NCBI GenBank assembly: GCA_959019945.1
Contig: CAUEQD010000007.1
Coordinates: 37,502 to 101,501, forward strand
Direction of reading: 5' to 3'
Source of the DNA: an uncultured Collinsella sp.
GTDB taxonomy: Bacteria > Actinomycetota > Coriobacteriia > Coriobacteriales > Coriobacteriaceae
DNA length: 64,000 nucleotides
Shown: positions 1 to 8,151 of the stretch, in pieces
Numbering within the stretch: position 1 is the stretch's first letter
Layout of the letters: each line of letters opens with the position of its first letter
Made by a program: the position numbers and the translations under genes
The notes under the pieces: model-generated
What the model saw: the letters and a program-made list of their open reading frames with translations, nothing else
Told to the model about the DNA's origin: nothing
Database searches by the model: none

Positions 1-2
1 CC

Positions 3-1328
3 GGCATGATCGACGCTGGAGGCTCGGGTGTGGGCTTCGGCTTCCTGGGCGGCATCGTCGGCGGCTTCCTCGCTGGCTATGTCATCCTGCTGCTCGAGAA
101 GGCTTTCTCTAAAATTCCCGCGAGTCTTAATGGCCTGAAGGCAATCTTCCTGTATCCGCTGTGCTCTACCGCCATCGTCGGCCTGGTCATGCTCGGTATT
201 TCCGGCCCCATGGCTGCCATTAACCAGGGCATGATGGATTTCCTGCAGAGCCTCGGTAACTCCGGTCCGGTGATCCTTGGCCTGGCCATCGGCTGCATGT
301 GCGCCTTTGATATGGGCGGCCCGGTTAACAAGGCTGCTTACGCTACTGGCACCTTCCTGCTCGGTACCGCTCTCGAAGCTGGCGTCGGCACCGAGACCTA
401 CAACTTCGGCACCAACTTCATGGCTGCCGTCTCCGCCGCTTGCATCGTTCCGCCGCTGATCACCACCTTCGCCGTCGTTGTCGGCAAGAAGTACTTCAGC
501 CAGGAGGATCATGACGCCGGTATCGTCAACCTCATCCTTGGTTGCACCCACATCACCGAGGGCGCCATTCCGTTCATGACCAAGAACATCTGGCCCGTCA
601 TGCCCATCATGATGCTCGGTTCTTCCATCGCTTCCATCTTGACCATCTTCTTCAACGTTCACGATCCGGCGCCTCACGGCGGCTTCCTGGTCCTGCCCGT
701 TGTCGAGAACGGTCCGCTGTGGGTCCTCGCGATCCTCATCGGCGCTGTGGTCGGTGGCATCCTGTTCGTGGCCTTCAAGAAGTACGACTTCGAGAAGAAT
801 CAGAAGGCCGCTCCTGTAGCCAGGTCCGTTGAGGCCCCCAAGGCCGCTGCCGTCGAGGCCCCCAAGGAAGAGGCTGCCGACTTCGTGAAGGTCGAGAATG
901 TCTTTGTCGCCGAGGACTTCGCTTCTCGTGACGAGGCTCTGAGCTTCGTTTCCAACCAGGCTGTCAAGGCCGGTATCGCCAGCGACGCCGACGCCGTGAT
1001 GAACGCCTTCCTGGCCCGCGAGGCCGAGGGCACCACGGGCATGATGGAGGGCTTCGCCATCCCGCATGCCAAGTCCGACGCCATTACCGAGGCTGCTGTT
1101 ATCGTCGTCAAGGACGAGTCCGGCGTGACCGGTTGGGACACCATGGACGGCGCTCCCGTCAACGTGGCCATCGCGCTGCTCATCCCGGGTGCCCAGGCCG
1201 GCACCACGCACCTTAAGATCCTGTCCAAGGTCGCCGAGGCGCTCATGGACGAGGACTTCCGTGCCACCGTCAAGGGTTCCACCGACGCCGCCAAGATCGC
1301 CAAGACGATCAACGCCCGCCTGGTCTAA
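3..1328 (+). CDS. fruA: PTS fructose-type permease, EIIC-EIIA (5' end cut by window edge)
   Basis: This is the sugar-transporting permease of a phosphotransferase system, and it takes up and phosphorylates a hexose, probably fructose. The reading frame is already open at the first bases, so the true start, and probably an EIIB domain, lie outside the window. Residues about 1-260 (from the first in-window Met) are hydrophobic membrane segments with EIIC-type motifs such as DMGGPVNKAAY and GCTHITEGAIPF. An Ala/Pro/Glu-rich linker follows. From about residue 290 there is a type-2 EIIA domain with the phosphorylated histidine in FAIPHAKSD (His354 of this fragment). Downstream ptsH, ptsI and two 1-phosphofructokinase genes fit a fructose module. 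The exact sugar is inferred from this context. Confidence 0.88.
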   Translation, partial: GMIDAGGSGVGFGFLGGIVGGFLAGYVILLLEKAFSKIPASLNGLKAIFLYPLCSTAIVGLVMLGISGPMAAINQGMMDFLQSLGNSGPVILGLAIGCMCAFDMGGPVNKAAYATGTFLLGTALEAGVGTETYNFGTNFMAAVSAACIVPPLITTFAVVVGKKYFSQEDHDAGIVNLILGCTHITEGAIPFMTKNIWPVMPIMMLGSSIASILTIFFNVHDPAPHGGFLVLPVVENGPLWVLAILIGAVVGGILFVAFKKYDFEKNQKAAPVARSVEAPKAAAVEAPKEEAADFVKVENVFVAEDFASRDEALSFVSNQAVKAGIASDADAVMNAFLAREAEGTTGMMEGFAIPHAKSDAITEAAVIVVKDESGVTGWDTMDGAPVNVAIALLIPGAQAGTTHLKILSKVAEALMDEDFRATVKGSTDAAKIAKTINARLV

Positions 1329-1366
1329 TCCCGCAACACGTGAATACCATCGCCCCCTGTATATAA

Positions 1367-1399
1367 GGCGGAGTCCCTCTCCAGGGTCTCCGCCTTTTT
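1367..1399 (+). terminator. Rho-independent terminator after fruA
   Basis: The arms GGCGGAGTCCCT and AGGGTCTCCGCC pair with one mismatch around a 4-base loop, followed directly by five T. It separates fruA from ptsH. Confidence 0.85.
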
Positions 1400-1411
1400 C
1401 TACCCCTCCCA

Positions 1412-1482
1412 TAAGCTGCGGTGAAATAGGGACTGTTTAAACGATTCAACCCCAAATTCAGTCCCTATTTCACCGCAACTTA
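1412..1482. repeat. 24/23/24 palindromic element, copy A
   Basis: Two 24-base arms, one mismatch apart from perfect complementarity, contain TGCGGTGAAATAGGGACTG and its complement. They enclose a 23-base loop. The same arms and the same loop length recur at 32179-32247 and 48411-48481, with unrelated loop sequences. There is no T-run, so it is not a standard terminator. Confidence 0.85.
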
Positions 1483-1586
1483 CAAAAGGGCATAGAGGGG
1501 GCTACCTATCGAGTCTTTGTCGCGAACAGATCATCAGCCAGAATTCCGTTCGCACGATATTACTCTGGACCGACCGAGTTTCCGCA

Positions 1587-1717
1587 GCTCGCCTGCCGGG
1601 CGGGCGCGGGTTAAGTTTGTCGCGAGTTCCGCACGCAAAGGAAAGCACTTAATGTGCTTTCCGTCTTGCGCAGGACTGTAGAGCAGCAAACTTAACCGCC
1701 CCGCCCGGCGGGCGAGC
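1587..1717. repeat. Large nested palindrome with CACTTAATGTG core
   Basis: Outer arms of about 31-33 bases (left from 1587, right ending 1717) are imperfectly complementary and include GGTTAAGTTTG and its complement. The centre is a hairpin GGAAAGCAC-TTAAT-GTGCTTTCC (1640-1662). Between outer and inner arms lie GAGTTCCGCACG (1625-1636) and GCAGGACTGTA (1670-1680). The same inner layout occurs at 39339-39453 on the opposite strand and, in reduced form, at 11508-11561. Confidence 0.75.
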
Positions 1718-1854
1718 GTGCAGGAACGACATCTGTCCAACAATTCGTCCGAAACATAATGAAAAACCGTTTGATGTGAGTTAATATAAACAACGTCGTG
1801 AATCTGACTCCTGCCACATGCATGACAGGGGTTAAACACAAAAAGGAGTCAATT

Positions 1855-2118
1855 ATGGTTTCTGAGAAGGCTACCCTCGTTAATCCTCAGGGTCTGCACA
1901 TGCGTCCGGCTGGTCTGTTCGCCTCCACCATGGGCAAGTACGCCTGTGACGTGACGGTCGTCACCCCCGAGAAGGAGGTCAACGGCAAGTCCCCGATGGC
2001 CCTCATGGCTGCTGGTATCCCCTGCGGTACCGAGGTCGAGGTCAAGTGCGACGGCGCTGACGAGGCCGAGGCTCTGGCTGCTGCCATCGAGCTCATCAAG
2101 AGCGGTCTTGGCGAGTAG
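1855..2118 (+). CDS. ptsH: Phosphocarrier protein HPr
   Basis: HPr carries the phosphoryl group from enzyme I to the sugar-specific EIIA domains in the cytoplasm. The start is the ATG six bases after AAGGAG (1843-1848), which gives 87 residues, the normal family length. The phosphorylation histidine is His15 in NPQGLHMRPAG. Ser46 is present in VNGKSPMALMA, the site used by HPr kinase/phosphorylase in Gram-positive bacteria, so regulatory phosphorylation is possible. It lies between the fructose permease and ptsI. A hairpin just after the stop may reduce read-through into ptsI, which would make more HPr than enzyme I. Confidence 0.97.
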   Translation: MVSEKATLVNPQGLHMRPAGLFASTMGKYACDVTVVTPEKEVNGKSPMALMAAGIPCGTEVEVKCDGADEAEALAAAIELIKSGLGE

Positions 2119-2160
2119 AACTCAAACGGGTCACATGTTGAACAACTAAGTTCATATTTG

Positions 2161-2199
2161 GGGGCGCAGTGACCTGTTGTAAGGTAGCTGCGCTCTTTT
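2161..2199 (+). terminator. Putative attenuating terminator between ptsH and ptsI
   Basis: GCGCAG (2164-2169) pairs with CTGCGC (2188-2193), with an inner ACCT/AGGT helix, followed by TCTTTT. The stem is short, so partial read-through to ptsI is likely. Confidence 0.55.
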
Positions 2200-2245
2200 G
2201 TCATGGATATGGCAAAACGCTTTATCACATGACACGGAGAGAGGA

Positions 2246-3955
2246 ATGGGAATGTATCAGGGAGTCAACGCTTCCGAGGGCATCGGTATCGGCACCGTCA
2301 TGGTCGCCGTCGATCCCGACTTGACGTTTGAGCCGCACGAGGTTGCTGATTCGGCAGCAGAGAAGGAGCGCTATCAGTCCGCTCTTTCGGTCTTCTGCGA
2401 GAAGACCCAGGCTCAGGCCGACCACATGAAGGAGACGGTGGGCGAGGCCGAGGCCGAGATCATGAGCGGACACATTGTTCTGGCTCAGGATCCGGGTATG
2501 ACCGACGCCATCAACGCCGCCATTGACGGCGGTACCTGCGCCGAGCAGGCGCTCATGGACACCTCGACCATGTTCGAGAACATGTTCCTGTCCATGGACG
2601 ACGAGATGTTCCGTCTTCGCGCGGCTGACATCGCCGACATCCGCACCGGTATTCTGGCCGAGCTGCTGGGCAAGGAGGTCGTCGACCTCTCCGTCCTGCC
2701 CGAGAACACTGTCGTTGTCGTGCACGACCTCACGCCGTCCATGACCGCCACGATCGATAAGGCCCACGTTGCCGGTATCGTCACCGAGACCGGTGGCCGC
2801 ACGTCGCACTCCGCGATCATTGCGCGCGCCCTCGAGATCCCGGCTGTCCTTTCGGTCTCCAACAGCTGCACCGCACTGCGCAACGGCATGACCGTTGTCG
2901 TCGACGGCGGCAAGGGTATCGTCGAGGCCGATCCCGACGAGGAGACGCTCGCTGCCTACACCGCCAAGGCCGAGGCCTTCGCTGCCGAGAAGGCAGCCCT
3001 CGAGGCCTTCCGTGGCAAGCCGTCCGTGACTGCTGATGGCATCAAGAAGATCATCGCCTGCAACATCGGTAACCCCGATGACGTGCCCAACGCGCTCGAT
3101 CACGACGCCGAGGCTATCGGTCTGTTCCGCTCCGAGTTCCTGTTCATGGACTCTGCTGAGCTTCCTTCCGAGGAGGAGCAGTTCAACGCCTACCGTAAGG
3201 TCGCCAGCGCGCTCAAGGGTGCTCCGGTCATCATCCGCACGCTCGATGTGGGTGGCGACAAGGAGATTCCGTATCTGCATATGGTCAAGGAAGACAACCC
3301 CTTCATGGGCTTCCGCGCCGTGCGTTACTGCTTGGCCAATCCCGACCAGTACAAGGTCCAGCTCCGCGCTCTGCTGCGCGCTAGCGCCTTCGGTGACGTC
3401 AAGATCATGATCCCGCTCGTCACCTGCGTCGAGGAGGTCTTGGCTGTCAAGGAGCTCGTCGAGCAGTGCAAGGCCGAGCTGACCGAAGAGGGGCGCAAGT
3501 TCAACGAGAACATCGAGGTCGGCATCATGGTCGAGACGCCCGCCGCTTCGCTGCTCGCAGACCGTCTTGCCGAGGTCGCCGACTTCTTCTCCATCGGCAC
3601 CAACGACCTGATCGGCTACACCATGTGCGCCGACCGTGGCAACGACACCATCTCCAACCTGTACCAGGTTTACTATCCCGCCGTGCTCCGCTCGCTCAAG
3701 AACATCATCGAGAGCGGCGTGAAGGCCGGCATCATGGTCGGTATGTGCGGCGAGGCCGCTGCCGATCCGCTGCTCGAGCCGCTGCTGATCAGCTGGGGCC
3801 TGGAGGAGTTCTCGATGAGTGCCCCGTCGATCCTGCGCGCCCGTAAGACCATCAGCCAGTGGACCAAGGCCGAGTGCGACGAGCTCGCCGAGAAGGCGCT
3901 CGCCTGCAACACCGCCGCCGAGGTCAAGGCACTGCTCGAGTCCGCAGCTCGCTAA
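2246..3955 (+). CDS. ptsI: PTS enzyme I (phosphoenolpyruvate-protein phosphotransferase)
   Basis: Enzyme I takes phosphate from PEP and passes it to HPr, the first step of all PTS uptake. The 569-residue protein starts either here (MGMYQGV) or six bases downstream at 2252. Both starts have purine-rich GGAG/GAGG upstream, so the choice is not decided. The phospho-histidine is His188 in TGGRTSHSAI. The PEP-binding C-terminal barrel has VETPAAS, SIGTNDLIGYTMCADRGN, and the catalytic cysteine in VGMCGEAAAD (Cys501). Length and motifs match the family. It follows ptsH and precedes two 1-phosphofructokinase genes. Confidence 0.97.
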   Translation: MGMYQGVNASEGIGIGTVMVAVDPDLTFEPHEVADSAAEKERYQSALSVFCEKTQAQADHMKETVGEAEAEIMSGHIVLAQDPGMTDAINAAIDGGTCAEQALMDTSTMFENMFLSMDDEMFRLRAADIADIRTGILAELLGKEVVDLSVLPENTVVVVHDLTPSMTATIDKAHVAGIVTETGGRTSHSAIIARALEIPAVLSVSNSCTALRNGMTVVVDGGKGIVEADPDEETLAAYTAKAEAFAAEKAALEAFRGKPSVTADGIKKIIACNIGNPDDVPNALDHDAEAIGLFRSEFLFMDSAELPSEEEQFNAYRKVASALKGAPVIIRTLDVGGDKEIPYLHMVKEDNPFMGFRAVRYCLANPDQYKVQLRALLRASAFGDVKIMIPLVTCVEEVLAVKELVEQCKAELTEEGRKFNENIEVGIMVETPAASLLADRLAEVADFFSIGTNDLIGYTMCADRGNDTISNLYQVYYPAVLRSLKNIIESGVKAGIMVGMCGEAAADPLLEPLLISWGLEEFSMSAPSILRARKTISQWTKAECDELAEKALACNTAAEVKALLESAAR

Positions 3956-3972
3956 TTTGGTATCAGAGGTAA

Positions 3973-4002
3973 CCGCGTGGTTGGAATGGGCCGGCCACGC
4001 GG
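3973..4002 (+). other. Stem-loop between ptsI and the first phosphofructokinase gene
   Basis: CCGCGTGG (3973-3980) pairs perfectly with CCACGCGG (3995-4002). No T-run follows, so it is more likely an mRNA stability or processing hairpin than a terminator. Confidence 0.45.
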
Positions 4003-4029
4003 CCCTCACATATACAGGGGGTACTGTAA

Positions 4030-4962
4030 ATGTTCTACACGCTAACCGCTAACCCGGCTGTCGACATGACGGTTTCGAGCTCTCCGCTCGAGCCCGACGA
4101 GAACGTCCGCACCGGTTCGGCCAGCTACACGGCTAACGGCAAGGGCCTCGACGTGTCCTTCGCCTTTAAGAAGATGGGCGTCGACACCGTCGCGCTCGGC
4201 TTCTTCGCTGGCTTCACGGGCAAGTTCATCGTCGAGGAGGTCATGAACCTGGGTTGCCTCTGCCGCCCGGTCTGGACCGACGGTATCACGCGCATTAACA
4301 CCTACGTCAACGATGGCCAGCACGAGTACGGCATCCTGAACCCCGGCGCCCCGATCACGCCGCAGCACCAGGAGGAGCTCTACAACATCCTGGACACCGC
4401 GGGCGATCTCGAGTGCCTGATCGTCTCCGGCTCCGTGCCTCCCAAAGCTACGCCCGACTTCCTGGCTCAGGTCATGGAGCACGCTCAGGCTCGTGGCGCT
4501 GACGTCGTCCTGGACCTGTCCTCCGACAAGCTCAAGGAGCTCGCTCACAAGAAGCCGCTGCTCATCAAGCCGAACCATCACGAGATGAAGGCCATCTTCG
4601 GCGTGCCGGTCGACACCGACGACGAGGTTCGTGTCGCCATGAAGATGGCTCACGACGCTGGCGTTCAGAACGTGCTGCTCACCCGTGGTAGCCGCGGCGA
4701 CGCTTACTTCTCCAACGGCGAGGACATCTGGTACGCCAAGCGTGAGTTCAACATCAAGCTGGTCTCTTCCGTCTGCGCCGGCGACTGCACCCTCGCTGCG
4801 TTCCTGCACAAGTGGTACAGGGATCGCGACAACGTCGAGGAGGCCATGAAGCTCGCTATGGCCACCGGCGCCAACGTTGCCGAGTCCGTCGGCATTGGTG
4901 ACTTCGGTCACGTCGACGAGTACAGCAAGCGCGTTGCTGTCCGCAAGCTCGATCGTCAGTAA
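4030..4962 (+). CDS. fruK: 1-phosphofructokinase family sugar kinase, paralogue 1
   Basis: This PfkB-family kinase probably converts fructose 1-phosphate from the PTS into fructose 1,6-bisphosphate. It has 310 residues, normal for FruK/LacC. The N-terminal MFYTLTANPAVD and TANGKGLDVS are typical of 1-phosphofructokinases. The catalytic aspartate is Asp252 in VCAGDCTLAAF, so the usual GAGD anion-hole motif reads CAGD here. The gene starts after a weak GGGGG-type site (4017-4021) and ends at a strong terminator. A close paralogue follows at 5152. A tagatose-6-phosphate kinase role cannot be excluded from sequence alone. Confidence 0.88.
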   Translation: MFYTLTANPAVDMTVSSSPLEPDENVRTGSASYTANGKGLDVSFAFKKMGVDTVALGFFAGFTGKFIVEEVMNLGCLCRPVWTDGITRINTYVNDGQHEYGILNPGAPITPQHQEELYNILDTAGDLECLIVSGSVPPKATPDFLAQVMEHAQARGADVVLDLSSDKLKELAHKKPLLIKPNHHEMKAIFGVPVDTDDEVRVAMKMAHDAGVQNVLLTRGSRGDAYFSNGEDIWYAKREFNIKLVSSVCAGDCTLAAFLHKWYRDRDNVEEAMKLAMATGANVAESVGIGDFGHVDEYSKRVAVRKLDRQ

Positions 4963-4990
4963 TCGAAACGCGACATATTCGTGCGCATGC

Positions 4991-5022
4991 GGCGCCCCGG
5001 TTTCGGCCGGGGCGCCTTTTTT
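4991..5022 (+). terminator. Rho-independent terminator
   Basis: GGCGCCCCGG and CCGGGGCGCC form a strong hairpin followed by seven T. It ends the pts-fruK transcript, so the second kinase gene needs its own promoter. Confidence 0.92.
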
Positions 5023-5151
5023 GTTCCGCCATGGGGGAGAGGTGTCCTGCCGTACTTCATCGCTTCCACACCGTTCACCGAGTTGTCCTAGCCTTTTACC
5101 GATGCGTGGAATATACTTTCATTAACACGTTGCTTCGTGAAAGGAACATTC

Positions 5152-6084
5152 ATGATTTACACGCTCACTGCAAATCCCGCCATTGACTACAACATCGCCT
5201 GCGACGGTCTTGCTGCCAACACCGTCACGCGTACCCGCAACGCCGTCTACACGCCCAACGGCAAGGGCCTCAACGTCTCGTTTACGCTTGACCACTACGG
5301 CGTCGACACCACGATCCTGGGCTTTTTCGCCGGTTTCTCGGGCGAGTTTATCGTTAAGGGCGCCGAGGCCCTGGGCGTGCCCGTCAAGCCCGTGTGGACC
5401 GACGGCATTACGCGCGTCAATGTGTTTCTCAACGCCGGCCCCGACACCGAGTACAACATGGTCAACGCCGGTGCCGCCATCAACGAGGCCAACGAGCAGG
5501 AGATGTTTGAGCTCATCGATTCGCTCGATGACATGACCTGCCTGGTCATCAGCGGCTCGCTGCCTCCCAACACTTCCGAGGGCTTCCTGGCCGAGGTCCT
5601 GCGCCGCGTCAAGGCCAAGGGGGCCGAGTTCGTCCTCGATATCTCGAGCCATCAGCTGGCTGACCTCATTGCCATGGAGCCGCTGCTGATCAAGCCCAAT
5701 GACGACGAGCTGCTCGACATCTTTGGCATCAAGGTGAGCGGTGGCGACGACGAGTCCGTTGAGGGCGCTATGGCCGAGCTGCATGCAAAGGGCGCCAAGA
5801 ACGTGCTGCTGACCCTCGGTGGCGACGGCGCGTACTTCTCCAACGGCGAGCATATCTGGTTTGCCAACCGCACCTTCGACGTCAAGCTGCTGTCGACGGT
5901 GTGCGCCGGCGATTCCTCGCTCGCTGCCTTCCTGTCCGTATGGCACGACGCCCCCGAGCGAGTCGAGGATGCCCTCCGTCTGTCGATGGCTACCGGCGCC
6001 AACGTGGTCGAGTGCCCCGGTCTGGGCGATTTTGCCAAGGTGGACGAATATAAGAAGCACATCGAGGTTCGCCAGGTCTGCTAG
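5152..6084 (+). CDS. 1-phosphofructokinase family sugar kinase, paralogue 2
   Basis: This second 310-residue PfkB-family kinase is clearly homologous to the preceding gene along its whole length (MIYTLTANPAID, TPNGKGLNVSF, VWTDGITRVN). The catalytic Asp254 lies in VCAGDSSLAAF, again with CAGD in place of GAGD. The start ATG follows GAAAGGA by about eight bases, and an upstream in-frame ATG at 5137 has no such site. It is separated from paralogue 1 by a terminator and followed by its own terminator, so it is a one-gene unit. TATACT at 5112-5117 may be its -10. The substrate is probably fructose 1-phosphate or a related sugar phosphate. Confidence 0.87.
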   Translation: MIYTLTANPAIDYNIACDGLAANTVTRTRNAVYTPNGKGLNVSFTLDHYGVDTTILGFFAGFSGEFIVKGAEALGVPVKPVWTDGITRVNVFLNAGPDTEYNMVNAGAAINEANEQEMFELIDSLDDMTCLVISGSLPPNTSEGFLAEVLRRVKAKGAEFVLDISSHQLADLIAMEPLLIKPNDDELLDIFGIKVSGGDDESVEGAMAELHAKGAKNVLLTLGGDGAYFSNGEHIWFANRTFDVKLLSTVCAGDSSLAAFLSVWHDAPERVEDALRLSMATGANVVECPGLGDFAKVDEYKKHIEVRQVC

Positions 6085-6106
6085 CCGCATCGATACATCG
6101 TTGCCG

Positions 6107-6142
6107 AACACCCGCTTTGGATTACCAAGGCGGGTGTTTTTT
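6107..6142 (+). terminator. Rho-independent terminator
   Basis: AACACCCGCTTTGG pairs with CCAAGGCGGGTGTT (one G-T pair) around ATTA and is followed by a T-run. It ends the second phosphofructokinase transcript. Confidence 0.9.
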
Positions 6143-6279
6143 GCGCGCTGAACGTATGTGGCGTCTGCTGTCTCGTTTTATCGAATCGACGAAGCAATTG
6201 CGTGTGCGCGCTTTCTCGTTTCTTGTTAGACTTCTTGAGAACCATCGATTAACGCTCGCAAGTGCAGGAGGCCATAGGC

Positions 6280-7725
6280 ATGTGCAATGTTTCGCTCAAC
6301 GGTACGCAACCGTCTGATGCCTCCCTGCGCGTCCTGCGCGCGCTTGAGGCGGCTGGTCTTGAGGCTTGGTACGTGGGCGGTTGGGTGCGCGACGCCCTGA
6401 TGGGGTGCCCCAGCCACGATGTTGATATGTGCTGTAGCGGCCTGTGGCAGGAGTCCAAGGCGGCGCTCGAGGCCGCGGATATCGCCGTGGTTGAATCGGG
6501 CATTAAATTTGGCGGAATTACGGCTATTTCCGATGGCGAGCGTATTGAGGTCACCACGTACCGTCTGGATGGCTTTTACACCGATGGTCGCCATCCCCAG
6601 AGTGTGGAGCGTGCCGCCTCGCTCGAGGACGATTTGGCGCGCCGCGACTTTACCGTCAACGCCATGGCCTGGCATCCCGAGCGCGGGCTTGTCGACCGCT
6701 ACGACGGCCAGGGTGACTTGGAGCGCAAGCTGATTCGCGCTGTCGGCGATCCCAAGCGTCGCTTTAACGAGGACGCCCTGCGCATGCTGCGTGCGGTGCG
6801 CTTTGCCTGCCGCCTGGACTTTATGATTGAGCCCGAGACTAAGCGCGCGCTTGCCGAGTGCGCGCCGCTGCTCGATGCCGTGGCGCGTGAGCGTGTGGGT
6901 ATTGAGCTCGAGGGCATTCTTTCGACCGGTCATGGGGGAGACGCGATGCTCCGCTATCCCGAGCTCATCTGCGCCGCCGTGCCCGAGTTGGCAGCGGGTC
7001 GCGGGTTTGATCAACGAAGTGTCTATCATGCGTTTAACGTCTACGAGCATATCGCCCGTGTGCTGACGGTGGCGGGGGAGCTCGCGCTGTGTGACGGCGT
7101 CGCGCCCTCGTCGAGCCTTATGTGGGCGGCGTTTTTGCACGATGTGTCCAAGCCCGAGTGTTTCACGGTCGATCACGCCGGCAGCGGACACTTCTACGGT
7201 CATCCCGAGCTCGGCGCCAAGAAGGCGCGCGTCATTATGGATCGCCTGGCGCTCTCGCACGACTTGGTGCGCGACGTGTGCCTGCTCATCAAATACCATG
7301 ACAAGCCGCTGCGCCCCGAGCGCTCCTGCCTGCTCAATATGATGCGCGCGCTTTCGGGCGAGGGCGTCGACACGGCCCGCCTGATTGACGAGCTCATGGA
7401 CCTCAAGCGTGCCGACACACTTGGCAAGGCCCCGTCGTGCTTCTATTACGTCGAGACGATTGAGGAGATGCGCGCGATGGCGCACGAGCTGCTGAAGGCA
7501 GGGGAGCCCTATATGCTCAAGATGCTCGCCATCAACGGCGGCGACCTGATCCGTGCCGGAGTCAAGCCCGGGCCGGAACTGGGTCAGCTTCTCAACTCCG
7601 CCCTCGACGCCGTGATCGAAGACAACATTCCCAACGAGCGCGAAGCTCTCCTGACTCACCTGCATCTGGGGTGGCCTTCGGTTCCATTTCAAATGAGCTA
7701 CCTATTTGACCTGCGTATTCCATAA
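6280..7725 (+). CDS. cca: CCA tRNA nucleotidyltransferase
   Basis: The enzyme adds or repairs the 3' CCA end of tRNAs without a template. The ATG at 6280 follows AGGAGG (6266-6271) by eight bases, and an in-frame GTG at 6262 lacks a site. The 481-residue protein has the class II head with YVGGWVRDALMG and the metal-binding HDVD, then the neck motif (RRDFTVNAMAW, EDALRMLRAVRFA). An HD-like domain follows, with FLHDVSKPECF and HFYGHPELGA, as in bacterial CCA enzymes with extra hydrolase activity. It lies just upstream of two tRNA genes that already encode their CCA ends. Confidence 0.93.
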   Translation: MCNVSLNGTQPSDASLRVLRALEAAGLEAWYVGGWVRDALMGCPSHDVDMCCSGLWQESKAALEAADIAVVESGIKFGGITAISDGERIEVTTYRLDGFYTDGRHPQSVERAASLEDDLARRDFTVNAMAWHPERGLVDRYDGQGDLERKLIRAVGDPKRRFNEDALRMLRAVRFACRLDFMIEPETKRALAECAPLLDAVARERVGIELEGILSTGHGGDAMLRYPELICAAVPELAAGRGFDQRSVYHAFNVYEHIARVLTVAGELALCDGVAPSSSLMWAAFLHDVSKPECFTVDHAGSGHFYGHPELGAKKARVIMDRLALSHDLVRDVCLLIKYHDKPLRPERSCLLNMMRALSGEGVDTARLIDELMDLKRADTLGKAPSCFYYVETIEEMRAMAHELLKAGEPYMLKMLAINGGDLIRAGVKPGPELGQLLNSALDAVIEDNIPNEREALLTHLHLGWPSVPFQMSYLFDLRIP

Positions 7726-7761
7726 CCTGCCGACAATTTTTCGGCAATTTGGAATTTCTTC

Positions 7762-7790
7762 TTGCGCTGACGTTTTTTGTCCCGTAATAT
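7762..7790 (+). promoter_or_regulatory. Promoter for the tRNA-Glu pair
   Basis: TTGCGC (7762-7767) and TAATAT (7785-7790) are spaced by exactly 17 bases, about 35 bases before the first tRNA. Both boxes are close to the sigma-70 consensus. Confidence 0.65.
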
Positions 7791-7824
7791 ATTTCCTCGC
7801 AGCACGGCAGTGCAGATGTCATGT

Positions 7825-7901
7825 GGCCCGTTCGTCTAGCGGTTTAGGACGCCGCCCTCTCAAGGCGGAGATCACCAGTTCGAATCTGGTACGGGCTACC
7901 A
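7825..7901 (+). tRNA. tRNA-Glu(CTC), copy 1
   Basis: It is 77 nt long and folds as a cloverleaf. The anticodon stem CCGCC/GGCGG encloses CTCTCAA with anticodon CTC, which reads GAG. The T-loop is TTCGAAT within ACCAG/CTGGT. The acceptor stem GGCCCGT pairs with ACGGGCT with a G-T first pair, and the CCA end is encoded. Confidence 0.95.
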
Positions 7902-7923
7902 CTTCTTTTCTGCTGAGGCTTAT

Positions 7924-8000
7924 GGCCCGTTCGTCTAGCGGTTTAGGACGCCGCCCTCTCAAGGCGGAGATCACCAGTTCGAATCTGGTACGGGCTACCA
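7924..8000 (+). tRNA. tRNA-Glu(CTC), copy 2
   Basis: It is identical base for base to the copy at 7825-7901, separated from it by 22 bases. It has the same CTC anticodon and an encoded CCA end. It shares the upstream promoter and is followed by a terminator. Confidence 0.95.
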
Positions 8001-8010
8001 CGCATCTGAT

Positions 8011-8043
8011 ACCCGGACTTCCTATGGAAGGCCGGGTTTTTTT
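8011..8043 (+). terminator. Terminator of the tRNA unit
   Basis: CCCGG-A-CTTCC pairs with GGAAG-G-CCGGG around TAT and is followed by a run of seven T. Confidence 0.85.
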
Positions 8044-8151
8044 ATTTTCAAACAACCGTCTGCAATTCCCGTTTGAACCAGAGCTTTGCGTTCTGCCTAT
8101 GGCCCTTACGGGTACAATATCCAAGATATTTTGACTGTTAGAAGGAGTCTC

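Larger units (their letters stand above)
1329..1854. other. Non-coding gap between fruA and ptsH
   Basis: This 526-base gap has no convincing gene. It holds the fruA terminator, one copy of the 24/23/24 palindrome, a large nested palindrome at 1587-1717, and the ptsH leader. An AT-rich TAATATAAA stretch at 1782-1790 could be a -10 region, but I see no good -35 at the right distance. Confidence 0.6.

Noticed and set aside
2225..4009. Long open frame on the minus strand opposite ptsI (594 codons), and similar long antisense frames opposite fruK, cca, gltX and glgP
   Set aside because: They mirror strongly coded genes in GC-rich DNA, have no ribosome sites and no recognisable domains. They are by-products of codon bias.
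8073..8118. Promoter for the flippase-like gene (TTGAAC ... TACAAT)
   Set aside because: The spacing is 34 bases, too long for one promoter. TACAAT alone is not enough.
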